This document shows positions 26,549 through 34,417 of a DNA stretch of 64,000 nt, one piece after another. Position numbers and translations under genes: made by a program. Each line of letters begins with the position of its first letter. Positions within the stretch are counted from its first letter, which is position 1. Location: the NCBI GenBank assembly GCA_003241685.1, contig QFPJ01000003.1, positions 1 through 64,000 of the forward strand. Reading direction: 5' to 3'. The stretch comes from Sphingopyxis macrogoltabida. Lineage in GTDB: Bacteria > Pseudomonadota > Alphaproteobacteria > Sphingomonadales > Sphingomonadaceae. Below the pieces are notes generated by a model. That model ran no database searches. It was not told the DNA's origin and saw only the letters and a program-made list of their open reading frames with translations.

Positions 26549-26842
26549 ATGAAGTTCAATATAGAGATTGATTGCACACCCGAGGAGGCACGGCGCCTGT
26601 TCGGCCTTCCCGACCTGGAGCCGCTCCACGATATTTACCTCAGCCGCGTCAAGGAACTGATGGCCAAGGGCATCACCCCGGACATGGTGCAGGCCATGGT
26701 GAAGAGCTGGGTTCCGATGGGCGAGAGCGGGCTCAACCTGGTCCAGTCGCTGCTCGGACAGTTTGGCGGCGGCTTCATGGGCGCCGCGCCGAAGTCCGAC
26801 GCCGAGGAGAGCGACAAGCCGCCGCGGGGGCGCAAAAGCTGA
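26549..26842 (+). CDS. DUF6489 family small protein
   Basis: 97 residues, beginning MKFNIEIDCTPEEARRLFGL and ending in a basic tail PPRGRKS. The start is supported by GGAGG upstream of 26549. It matches the small family now called DUF6489, typically next to mnmE in sphingomonads and related bacteria; the function is unknown. Its central GITPDMVQAMVKSWVPMG region resembles short motifs in phasin-like or polymer-associated proteins, but that is weak. Its stop TGA overlaps the proposed CTG start of mnmE. Confidence 0.8.
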   Translation: MKFNIEIDCTPEEARRLFGLPDLEPLHDIYLSRVKELMAKGITPDMVQAMVKSWVPMGESGLNLVQSLLGQFGGGFMGAAPKSDAEESDKPPRGRKS

Positions 26843-28164
26843 CCGACGAAAGGCTGCGCGATACGATCTTCGCGCTGTCGAGCGGGATGCCGCCGGCGGC
26901 GATCGCCGTCGTGCGCGTGAGCGGTCCGGAGGCGGGCCGGGTGCTGGCGGCGCTGGCGGGGGCGGTGCCGCCGCCGCGGCGCGCCACGCTCGCCACGCTG
27001 GCAAGTCAGGATGGCGCGCCGCTCGATCGCGCGCTTGTCCTGTGGTTTCCGGGGCCGGCGACAGCGACGGGCGAGGATCTTGGGGAACTGCATCTGCATG
27101 GCGGCCGGGCCGTGGTTGCGGCGATCGAGCGGTCGCTGGCCGCCATGCCAGGACTGCGCCGCGCCGAGGCCGGGGAGTTCACGCGGCGTGCCTTTCTGAA
27201 CGGGCGGATAGACCTGGCCGAAGCCGAGGGGTTGGCCGATCTGCTGGCCGCTGAAACCGAAAGCCAGCGGGTACAGGCGATGGAGATGGCCAGCGGGCAT
27301 GTGTCGCGCGCCGTTGCCGCGTGGCAAGCACGGCTGCTGGGGCTGATGGCGAAAGCCGAAGCCGAGCTGAATTTTGCCGATGAGGATGATGTTGGTGAAA
27401 GCGTTGCGGGGCATCTGGCCGGGGATATGGCCGCGCTGGGTGACGACATGGCGATATGGCTCGCGCGGCCGGCGGCAGAGGTCATCGCCGACGGCCTGTC
27501 GGTCGTGATCGCCGGCCCGCCCAATGCTGGTAAATCGACCCTTATCAATGCGTTAGCAAACAGAGAGTTGGCAATCGTATCGCCAGTGGCGGGGACGACG
27601 CGCGATGTGATCGAAACGCCGCTGGCGCTGGACGGGATCGCGATGCGCTTTTCGGATACGGCCGGACTTCGCGACGAAAGCGGCGATGCGATCGAGATGG
27701 TCGGGATCGACCGGGCAAGGGCCGCGGTTGCAGCGGCGGACATTCTGCTGTGGCTGGGCCCGCCACGCGCCGCGCCGGAGCATCCGCGCGCGATCCTGAT
27801 CGCCGCACAGGCCGATCGCTGGAAGGGCGATGCCGCCGCCGAAGCCGAAGCGGCGCGGTGTGACCTGATCCTGTCGGCGACGACCGGCGAAGGCATGGAC
27901 AAGCTGCACGCCATGATCGTCGCCATGGCACGCACGCTGCTGCCGCGCGAGGGCGATGCGGCGCTGCGCCAGCGCCAGCGCGCGGCGCTGGGCGAAGCGC
28001 GCGACTGGCTGGCGATCGCACCCGGAACGCGCGAGGCCGGCGACCTGATCCTGATCGCCGAACGGCTCCGCCTTGCCGCAACCGCGCTCGACCGCATCAC
28101 GGGGCGCGCGGGTGTCGAGGATATGCTCGACACGCTGTTCGGGCGTTTTTGCATCGGCAAGTGA
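26839..28164 (+). CDS. mnmE: tRNA uridine-5-carboxymethylaminomethyl(34) GTPase
   Basis: 441 residues from a proposed CTG start at 26839. With MnmG it makes the cmnm5U34 wobble modification. The essential N terminus is DTIFALSSG at residues 8-16, which excludes the downstream ATG at 26887, and no in-frame ATG, GTG or TTG fits upstream. The G domain carries GPPNAGKSTLINAL, a switch region with TTRDV, DTAGLRDE and a weak NKxD-like site at AAQADRW. The C-terminal FCIGK is the conserved C-x-G-K motif. It is followed at once by a parS site and then mnmG. Confidence 0.93.
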   Translation: MTDERLRDTIFALSSGMPPAAIAVVRVSGPEAGRVLAALAGAVPPPRRATLATLASQDGAPLDRALVLWFPGPATATGEDLGELHLHGGRAVVAAIERSLAAMPGLRRAEAGEFTRRAFLNGRIDLAEAEGLADLLAAETESQRVQAMEMASGHVSRAVAAWQARLLGLMAKAEAELNFADEDDVGESVAGHLAGDMAALGDDMAIWLARPAAEVIADGLSVVIAGPPNAGKSTLINALANRELAIVSPVAGTTRDVIETPLALDGIAMRFSDTAGLRDESGDAIEMVGIDRARAAVAAADILLWLGPPRAAPEHPRAILIAAQADRWKGDAAAEAEAARCDLILSATTGEGMDKLHAMIVAMARTLLPREGDAALRQRQRAALGEARDWLAIAPGTREAGDLILIAERLRLAATALDRITGRAGVEDMLDTLFGRFCIGK

Positions 28165-28180
28165 TGTTTCACGTGAAACA
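28165..28180. other. parS: parS site 1
   Basis: A perfect 16-base palindrome, TGTTTCACGTGAAACA, directly after the mnmE stop codon. It is identical to the universal bacterial parS consensus and is the strongest of three in the region. ParB, encoded 3.4 kb downstream, should load here. Confidence 0.95.
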
Positions 28181-28239
28181 TCGCCGTCCTTCAAGCCATG
28201 TGGACCGCGCGCGCCGGATAGGATAAGGGCGCCGCAATC

Positions 28240-30099
28240 ATGCAGAACAGCAGCATATTCGATGTCATCGTCGTCGGCGGTGGGCATGCCGGGACCGAGG
28301 CCGCAGCGGCTGCGGCCCGGCTCGGCGCGCGCGTCGCGCTGGTCAGTTTCGACCCGGCGCTGATCGGCACCATGTCCTGCAACCCGGCGATCGGCGGTCT
28401 GGGCAAGGGCCATCTGATGCGCGAGGTCGATGCGCTCGATGGCTGGATGGCGCGCGCGGCCGACGCTGCGGCCATTCATTACCGGATGCTCAACGCGTCG
28501 AAGGGGGCCGCGGTTCAGGGGCCGCGTATCCAAGCCGACCGGAAATTATATCGCGCCGCGATCCAGACCATGCTCGCTGCGGAGTCGAGAATTGCGGTCG
28601 TGGTGGGCGAGGCGGCGGCCCTCCGATTCGCCGGCGATGGTGCAGTGGCGGGACTCGAACTCGCCGACGGCCAGGTGCTGGAGGCGCTCGCCGTGGTCCT
28701 TGCGACGGGCACCTTCCTTGGTGGACGCCTGTTCCGCGGAGAAGAGCGGATGGAGGGAGGGCGCATCGGCGAGGCCGGGGCCCACCGGCTGGCGGGACAG
28801 TTGCGCGCGGCGGACTTGCCGATGGCGCGGCTCAAGACGGGGACGCCACCGCGTCTCGATGGGCGGACGATCGACTGGGCCCGACTGGAAGAGCAGGCGT
28901 CCGATGGGGACGGCTGGACCTGTTCCACGTGGAACAAGGCGCGGACGGTGCCGCAGATTTTTTGTGCGATCACGCGCACCAACGCCGAATCGCACGGGGT
29001 CATTGCCGCCAATCTGGACCGATCGCCCCTGTTCACCGGAGCGATCGGCGCGGCGGGGCCGCGCTATTGCCCGTCGATCGAGGACAAGATTCACCGCTTC
29101 GCCGACCGCGACGGCCATCAAGTGTTTCTGGAGCCCGAGGGACTGGATACGCATCTGGTCTATCCCAACGGCATTTCCACCTCGCTGCCCGCCGATGTGC
29201 AGCTCGCGATGCTGCGGACGATGGAGGGGCTGGAGGCGGTCGAGATGGTCGTTCCGGGCTATGCCGTCGAATATGACCATATCGATCCGCGCGCGCTCGA
29301 CCGGACATTGCAGGTGCGCGCCATACCGGGGCTGTGGTGTGCGGGCCAGATCAACGGCACGACCGGATATGAAGAAGCCGCAGCCCAGGGGCTGGTCGCG
29401 GGGGCCAATGCGGCCCTCGCGGTGCAGGGCCGCGAACCGCTCGTCCTCGACCGCGCTGAATCCTATATCGGCGTGATGGTCGACGATCTGGTGCTGCAGG
29501 GGGTTACGGAGCCATATCGTATGCTGACCGCGCGGGCGGAATATCGGTTGCGGCTGCGGGCTGATAATGCGGCGACGCGGTTGACGCCGAAAGGAATCGC
29601 GCTGGGCCTCGTAACACCGGCGACCGCCGCTTTGTTTGCGGCGCGCGAGGCGGAGCGGACGCGTGCGCGGGATCTGCTCGACGCGCCGGTTGCGACCGCC
29701 GACTATGCCGCGGCGGGCATCACGCTTCCTGGCGACGGCGCCGCGCGCAAGCGAATCGACCTGCTGCGCTATACCGATGTGACGATGGCGACGCTGACGC
29801 GACTGGCGCCCCAACTGGGCGCGATCGATCCCGCTATCCTGTCGGAAATCGCCGAGGATGCGCATTATGCGCCCTATATTGCACGGCAGGACGCCGAACT
29901 GCGCGCGCTCGCGGCGAACGAGGCGATCGCGCTCGACCCTGCGCTCGACTATGCCGCGATCGGCGGGCTATCGCGCGAAATGGTCGAGCGGCTGATGAAG
30001 GCGCGGCCTGAAACGCTGGGACAGGCGGCACGGATCGACGGGGTGACACCCGCCGCGCTGACCGCGATCATGGTGCATAGCCGGCGGCGCGCGGCTTGA
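28240..30099 (+). CDS. mnmG: tRNA uridine-5-carboxymethylaminomethyl(34) synthesis enzyme, FAD-binding
   Basis: 619 residues. It is the partner of MnmE in wobble-uridine modification, using FAD, methylenetetrahydrofolate and glycine. The FAD motif is VVGGGHAGTEAAAAAARLG, followed by MSCNPAIGGLGKGHLMREVDAL. The NGISTSLP region and TGYEEAAAQGLVAGANAAL identify MnmG rather than TrmFO. The C-terminal MnmE-binding helices are intact. A second parS lies inside the gene at 28921-28936, where it encodes part of TCSTWNK. Confidence 0.97.
   Translation: MQNSSIFDVIVVGGGHAGTEAAAAAARLGARVALVSFDPALIGTMSCNPAIGGLGKGHLMREVDALDGWMARAADAAAIHYRMLNASKGAAVQGPRIQADRKLYRAAIQTMLAAESRIAVVVGEAAALRFAGDGAVAGLELADGQVLEALAVVLATGTFLGGRLFRGEERMEGGRIGEAGAHRLAGQLRAADLPMARLKTGTPPRLDGRTIDWARLEEQASDGDGWTCSTWNKARTVPQIFCAITRTNAESHGVIAANLDRSPLFTGAIGAAGPRYCPSIEDKIHRFADRDGHQVFLEPEGLDTHLVYPNGISTSLPADVQLAMLRTMEGLEAVEMVVPGYAVEYDHIDPRALDRTLQVRAIPGLWCAGQINGTTGYEEAAAQGLVAGANAALAVQGREPLVLDRAESYIGVMVDDLVLQGVTEPYRMLTARAEYRLRLRADNAATRLTPKGIALGLVTPATAALFAAREAERTRARDLLDAPVATADYAAAGITLPGDGAARKRIDLLRYTDVTMATLTRLAPQLGAIDPAILSEIAEDAHYAPYIARQDAELRALAANEAIALDPALDYAAIGGLSREMVERLMKARPETLGQAARIDGVTPAALTAIMVHSRRRAA
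28921..28936. other. parS: parS site 2 (inside mnmG)
   Basis: TGTTCCACGTGGAACA, a perfect palindrome matching the consensus TGTTnCACGTGnAACA, read through by mnmG. The exact symmetry inside a coding region argues that it is selected. Confidence 0.88.
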
Positions 30100-30144
30100 G
30101 CCCGGATCTGGCGACATACGCGACTGAAGATTGAGGGGTAAGAC

Positions 30145-30801
30145 GTGGCGATTGAATTGCTCGACGGCGAAGAGGCGGCCCGGGCATGGCTGGACGCGGC
30201 ATTTGCGCCGACCGAATCGCAGTGGGCTCAGTTGGAGGCTTTCGCTGCCATGCTGATTGCCGAGAATGCGCAACAGAATTTGATCGCCGCTTCGACCATT
30301 CCAACCTTGTGGGTGCGGCATATCGCCGACAGTGCCCAATTGTTGGCGCTAGACCGCGACAATGACGGGCTCTGGATCGACTTGGGGAGCGGGCCGGGAC
30401 TGCCGGGGCTGGTCGTCGCAATCCTGTGCGACCGGCCGATGTTGCTGGTCGAATCGCGCAAGCGCCGCTGCGATTTCCTGCGCGCCGTGGCGGCCGAGTT
30501 GGAGTTGGCGCATGTTGAGGTTGCCGAGGCCCCGCTGGAACGGGTCGGAACGCGGGCGGCCGCGACGATCAGCGCGCGCGCCTTTGCGCCGCTCGACCGG
30601 CTGATCGACTTGTCCACCCGTTTTTCCGCCGAAACGACGCGTTGGCTGCTGCCAAAGGGTCGAAACGCGGTTAAGGAACTGGCGTTGTTGCCCGCGGCAT
30701 GGCAGAGAATGTTTCACGTGGAACAGAGCCGCACCGACGCCGACAGCCGCATATTGGTCGGCACCGGCCGTATCGGCGCAAAACAGCGAGGAAAAGGATG
30801 A
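30145..30801 (+). CDS. rsmG: 16S rRNA (guanine(527)-N7)-methyltransferase
   Basis: 218 residues starting at GTG with GAGGGG seven bases upstream. It methylates G527 of 16S rRNA. The S-adenosylmethionine motif is LWIDLGSGPGLPGLVVAI, followed by LVESRKRRCDFLRA and the RsmG signature ISARAFAPLDRLID. The gene sits in the classical mnmG-rsmG-parA-parB order and its stop overlaps the parA start. The third parS encodes the MFHVEQ stretch near its C terminus. Confidence 0.95.
   Translation: MAIELLDGEEAARAWLDAAFAPTESQWAQLEAFAAMLIAENAQQNLIAASTIPTLWVRHIADSAQLLALDRDNDGLWIDLGSGPGLPGLVVAILCDRPMLLVESRKRRCDFLRAVAAELELAHVEVAEAPLERVGTRAAATISARAFAPLDRLIDLSTRFSAETTRWLLPKGRNAVKELALLPAAWQRMFHVEQSRTDADSRILVGTGRIGAKQRGKG
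30710..30725. other. parS: parS site 3 (inside rsmG)
   Basis: TGTTTCACGTGGAACA, matching the parS consensus with one arm of each variant. It lies near the 3' end of rsmG, 73 bases before parA. Confidence 0.88.
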
Positions 30802-31580
30802 TCCGTATCGCCGTGGCGAACCAGAAGGGCGGGGTCGGCAAGACGACGACCGCGATCAATCTGGCAACCGCGCTGGCGGCGACGGGGTGGCGAACGCTGA
30901 TCATCGACCTCGATCCGCAGGGGAATGCATCGACGGGACTCGGTATCGCGCAGGCGCAGCGCGAATTTTCGAGTTACGAGCTGCTCCGCGGCGACGCGCC
31001 GCTCGCCGAATGCGCCGTGCATACGGCGGTGCCGCGGCTCGATATCGTTCCCGCGACGGTCGATCTGTCGGGCGCCGAGATCGAACTGATCGAATATGCC
31101 GACCGGCTGCACCGGCTGGAACAGGCGTTGACGAGCGCCGAAGCAGGGCAGTGGGACATTTGTCTGATCGACTGTCCGCCGTCGCTCGGCATGTTGACGC
31201 TGAACGCGCTGATCGGCGCCGAATCGCTGATCGTGCCGCTGCAATGCGAATTTTTCGCGCTCGAGGGGCTCAGCCAACTTTTAACGACGGTCGAGCGCGT
31301 GCGCGGGCGCTTCAATCAGAAATTGTCGATCCTGGGCGTCGCGCTGACAATGTTCGATCGCCGTAACCGGCTGACCGATCAGGTGTCGGATGATGTGCGC
31401 GAGGTGTTGGGGCCGGTGGTGTTCCAAACGGTGATCCCGCGCAACGTGCGCCTGTCCGAAGCGCCGAGCCACGGGCTTCCGGCGCTGATCTACGATCATC
31501 GCTGCGCCGGGTCCGCGGCCTATATCGCGCTCGCCCGCGAATTGATCGATCGCCTTCCCGATATTCGCAAGGCCGCATAA
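30798..31580 (+). CDS. parA: Chromosome partitioning ATPase ParA
   Basis: 260 residues from the ATG at 30798, which overlaps the rsmG stop (ATGA). It is a Walker-type ATPase that dimerises on the nucleoid and moves ParB-parS complexes. The deviant Walker A is QKGGVGKTTTAINLA near the N terminus. IDLDPQGNASTGL and DICLIDCPPSLGMLTLNAL follow. The protein lacks a long N-terminal extension, as in chromosomal ParA/Soj. Confidence 0.96.
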   Translation: MIRIAVANQKGGVGKTTTAINLATALAATGWRTLIIDLDPQGNASTGLGIAQAQREFSSYELLRGDAPLAECAVHTAVPRLDIVPATVDLSGAEIELIEYADRLHRLEQALTSAEAGQWDICLIDCPPSLGMLTLNALIGAESLIVPLQCEFFALEGLSQLLTTVERVRGRFNQKLSILGVALTMFDRRNRLTDQVSDDVREVLGPVVFQTVIPRNVRLSEAPSHGLPALIYDHRCAGSAAYIALARELIDRLPDIRKAA

Positions 31581-32537
31581 ATGTCTGAAAAAGATAAGGA
31601 AAATCCTGTTTCTGCGCCGCGCAAGCGGCCGAGCGGGTTGGGCCGGGGGTTGAACGCGCTGTTCGGGGATGCCGCCGTCGAGGCGCCGGTGCTGGCCGCG
31701 CCGGGATCGGCCGCAAAGGCGGCACCGGTATCGGGCGATTCGGTCCAGCATGTCGGCGTCGGATCGATCCGGCCGCTTCCCGGCCAGCCGCGCCGCCATT
31801 TCGACGAGGGCGCGATCGCCGAACTCGCCGAATCGATCGCGGCGCGCGGGCTGCTTCAGCCGATCATCGTGCGCCGGTCCCCCGATGGCGAGGGGTTCCA
31901 GCTTGTCGCCGGCGAACGCCGCTGGCGCGCGGCGCAGCGCGCGGGTCTGCATCATATTCCGGCGCTCGTCCGCGAACTCGACGATGCGGCGACCTATGAG
32001 ATCGCGCTGGTCGAGAATATCCAGCGTCAGGACCTGAATGCAATCGAAGAGGCGAGCGCCTATCGCAAGCTGATCGAGGATTTCGGGCATGGGCAGGAGG
32101 CGCTGGCCAAGCTGGTCGGCAAGTCGCGCAGCCATGTCGCCAACCTGATGCGGCTGCTCGAACTGCCCGCGGGGGTGCAGGATCTGGTCAGCGAGGGCGC
32201 GCTGTCGATGGGGCATGCCCGCGCGCTGATCGGCGTCGAGGGGTCGGAAGCGATCGCGCGGCGGGTCGTCCGGGAAGGCCTGTCGGTTCGTGCGGTCGAG
32301 GCACTGGTGCGCGAAGGCAAGGGCGGCGGCCGCAAGGCGAGCGTCGATGCGGCGGTCGCCGCGCCGGGCGGTCGCGATCCCGATATCATGGCGGTCGAAC
32401 GCCACCTGTCCGAACTGCTCGGCATCGGCGTCGCGATTCAATATGCGGGCGACGGCAAGGGGGCGCTGACGCTGAAATTCGCGTCGCTCGATCAGCTCGA
32501 CATGATCTGCCAGCGTTTGTCGGGCGAGGGAATCTGA
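31581..32537 (+). CDS. parB: Chromosome partitioning protein ParB (parS-binding CTPase)
   Basis: 318 residues beginning immediately after the parA stop (TAAATG). The ParA-stimulating N terminus is GLGRGLNALFGD (residues 19-30). The ParB/Srx CTP-binding domain includes IRPLPGQPRRHFD and GERRWRAAQRAG (residues 111-122, the phosphate-binding C motif). A helix-turn-helix with KLVGKSRSHVANLMRLLEL binds parS, and a C-terminal dimerisation domain follows. Its target sites are the three parS elements at 28.2, 28.9 and 30.7 kb. Confidence 0.96.
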   Translation: MSEKDKENPVSAPRKRPSGLGRGLNALFGDAAVEAPVLAAPGSAAKAAPVSGDSVQHVGVGSIRPLPGQPRRHFDEGAIAELAESIAARGLLQPIIVRRSPDGEGFQLVAGERRWRAAQRAGLHHIPALVRELDDAATYEIALVENIQRQDLNAIEEASAYRKLIEDFGHGQEALAKLVGKSRSHVANLMRLLELPAGVQDLVSEGALSMGHARALIGVEGSEAIARRVVREGLSVRAVEALVREGKGGGRKASVDAAVAAPGGRDPDIMAVERHLSELLGIGVAIQYAGDGKGALTLKFASLDQLDMICQRLSGEGI

Positions 32538-32827
32538 CGCATCGTCGCCTGCGATCGCATTGCGCGCGCAGCGCTTAATCTGTCCCCGATCGGGCCGTTA
32601 ATGACGGGATGACGATCGGCCAAATGAGCCGGTCCTGGACTCAAGTCCTTGTTTTTGCTTCCTTGCATCGTGCGGGGCGGGCCAAAGCTTTATGCGCTGT
32701 TAACCATGTTTATTGGGCAAAAGCTGAACGGGTCCGCCGTTAAAGGGGGTCGCGAATGGGGTGGGATTTCCATTCGACAAACGATTGCCTGTCGACATGT
32801 CGTCGACTGTTCAAGGGACCAAATCAT
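32538..32827 (+). promoter_or_regulatory. Leader/promoter region of the DUF4402 gene
   Basis: 290 bases without a gene. It contains TTAACCAT at 32700-32707, the eight-base motif associated with CtrA in Caulobacter. It also has a short hairpin GTCGAC-ATGTC-GTCGAC at 32791-32807 in the untranslated leader. AAGGGA lies before the ATG at 32828. No clear -35/-10 pair was identified, and no T-rich terminator after parB is seen. Confidence 0.4.
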
Positions 32828-33325
32828 ATGCGCAAGTTCGGAATGAAGCGCGCCCTCGTCGGCGCCGCGATTGCTGCCATGGCCATGAATGCCTCGGCGG
32901 CGCAGGCCGCGACGGCTCAGGGCACGGCGAAGGCCAAGATTCTCCGCCAGATCACGCTCACCAACACCAGCGACCTGCAGTTTGCGACGATCATCAGCGG
33001 CGCGACGGCGTCGACGGTCGCCGTGTCGACTGCGGGCGCCGCGACCTGCGGTTCGGGCCTGACCTGCACCGGCACGACGACGGCGGCGAACTTCAACATC
33101 GCCGGCACCAGCGGCGCGGTCGTGGTGGTCGGCGGCGATTCGAACGTCACGCTCAACGGCTCGCTCGGCGGCACGATGACGGCGGCGCTCAGCTATTCGG
33201 CGACGAACGTCACGCTCAGCGCGACGGGCGGCAGCTTCCAGGTCGGCGGCACGTTGAATGTCGGCGCCAACCAGGCGTCGGGCGATTATTCGGGCACGTT
33301 CAACGTCACCGCCAACTATCAGTAA
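32828..33325 (+). CDS. DUF4402 domain secreted protein, probable appendage subunit
   Basis: 165 residues. A signal peptide ends near SAAQA (about residue 26), giving a mature protein starting ATAQGTAKAK. The rest is rich in Ala, Thr, Ser and Gly with alternating beta strands, GTMTAALSYSATNVTLSATGG being typical, and two cysteines (ATCGSGLTCTGT) that could form a disulfide. It ends in a strand FNVTANYQ, like a pilin donor strand or edge strand. DUF4402 proteins resemble spore-coat-U/fimbrial subunits. The chaperone and usher-like genes downstream support a surface role. Confidence 0.75.
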   Translation: MRKFGMKRALVGAAIAAMAMNASAAQAATAQGTAKAKILRQITLTNTSDLQFATIISGATASTVAVSTAGAATCGSGLTCTGTTTAANFNIAGTSGAVVVVGGDSNVTLNGSLGGTMTAALSYSATNVTLSATGGSFQVGGTLNVGANQASGDYSGTFNVTANYQ

Positions 33326-33393
33326 TCCAGAATCAATATATCCATCGCGGGTGGGGGGATCGGTGCGCCGCCGCGGCGCGCCACCGCGAAACG

Positions 33394-33429
33394 AAGGCCG
33401 CCGGAGCACCAGCCTCCGGCGGCCTTTTT
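33394..33429 (+). terminator. Intrinsic terminator after the DUF4402 gene
   Basis: GGCCGCCGGAG pairs perfectly with CTCCGGCGGCC (11 pairs plus flanking AA/TT) around a seven-base loop, followed by TTTTT. It separates the subunit gene from the chaperone gene, so read-through or a second promoter is needed for the latter. Confidence 0.92.
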
Positions 33430-33454
33430 CGTGCCCGCGCGCCGTCCGACCACG

Positions 33455-33477
33455 ATGGTTAGCAAAATATCAACCAT
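33455..33477. promoter_or_regulatory. Inverted repeat upstream of the chaperone gene
   Basis: ATGGTT at 33455-33460 and AACCAT at 33472-33477 form an inverted pair separated by an AT-rich 11-base spacer, between the DUF4402 terminator and the chaperone start. AACCAT is the same core seen in the TTAACCAT motif upstream of the DUF4402 gene, hinting at shared regulation. Confidence 0.35.
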
Positions 33478-33553
33478 GATCACTCATCAGGGAGGCGACC
33501 AACCAGCGGAGGCGTGACTAGCCCTCCGCACAGCGATTGTGGGGATCGTATCG

Positions 33554-34384
33554 ATGTCGCGACTGTCTGGCGCGCTGCGCCTTTGCCTTGCCGCCATGGC
33601 GGCGGCTTTCGTTTCCGCCTTTCCCGTTCAGGCTGCCGGCGATTTGCTCGTCGCGCCGACGCGCGTCGTCCTGGACGGGTCGCGTGGGACCGAGGTGGTG
33701 CTCAACAATATCGGGTCCGAACCGGCGACCTATCGCATCAGCCTGGAAATCAAGCGGATGACGGCCGATGGCGGGCTCGACGAAATCGATGAGGGGGATG
33801 CGACGGCCGCCGAGCGTGCCGCGCTCGACATGATCGCTTTCAGCCCGCGGCGCGTGACCCTGCCGCCCAATCAGCCGCAGGTCATCCGCGTCGGCGTGCG
33901 TGTGCCCGAAGGAACGCCAGCGGGCGAATATCGCGCCCATATGCTGTTCCGCGCCGTGCCCGATGCGGTCGCTGCCGGTAGCGCGCCGACGGCCACAGGT
34001 GACGGCGTGTCGATCGCGCTCACCCCCATTTACGGCATCACCATCCCGGTCATCGTTCGCGTCGGCCCACTCGGCGCCGAAGCGCGGATCGGCGATGCGC
34101 GCGTGACCGAGACGCGCGATGGCCCGGCCTTCACCTTTGACCTGGCGCGTACCGGCACCCGGTCTGTCTATGGCGATATCGAGGTGACGCGGCCCGGGGT
34201 TGCCGAGCCGCTGCTGCTCGCACGCGGGATCGCGGTCTATCCCGAGGTGGGCCAGCGCACGGTGTCGCTGCGCGTGCCGCCCGAACTGGCGGCGAAGCTG
34301 AAAGGCCCGGTGCGCATCCGCTATACCGAGGACCGCGAGATCGGCGGCGGCACGATCGACGAGGCGGAACGCGTGGTGCAATAG
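33554..34384 (+). CDS. PapD-like periplasmic fimbrial chaperone
   Basis: 276 residues from the ATG at 33554 (GGGGAT upstream). A signal peptide ends near FPVQA. The first immunoglobulin-like domain has LLVAPTRVVLDGSRGTEVVLNN and the edge-strand stretch MIAFSPRRVTLPPNQPQVIRV, which corresponds to the PapD F1-G1 strands with PNQPQ instead of PGQxQ. The second domain is more divergent and carries RVGPLGAEARIGDARV. Such chaperones hold pilin subunits by donor-strand complementation and hand them to an outer-membrane usher. The next gene, 33 bases away, is the likely usher. Confidence 0.82.
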   Translation: MSRLSGALRLCLAAMAAAFVSAFPVQAAGDLLVAPTRVVLDGSRGTEVVLNNIGSEPATYRISLEIKRMTADGGLDEIDEGDATAAERAALDMIAFSPRRVTLPPNQPQVIRVGVRVPEGTPAGEYRAHMLFRAVPDAVAAGSAPTATGDGVSIALTPIYGITIPVIVRVGPLGAEARIGDARVTETRDGPAFTFDLARTGTRSVYGDIEVTRPGVAEPLLLARGIAVYPEVGQRTVSLRVPPELAAKLKGPVRIRYTEDREIGGGTIDEAERVVQ

Positions 34385-34417
34385 GCCGCGCGGTCGAGAC
34401 GGGCGAGAGCCAGGGCA

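Noticed and set aside
28546..29865. Long open frame of 439 codons opposite mnmG
   Set aside because: It is a composition shadow with no recognisable domain; MnmG on the plus strand is complete and conserved.
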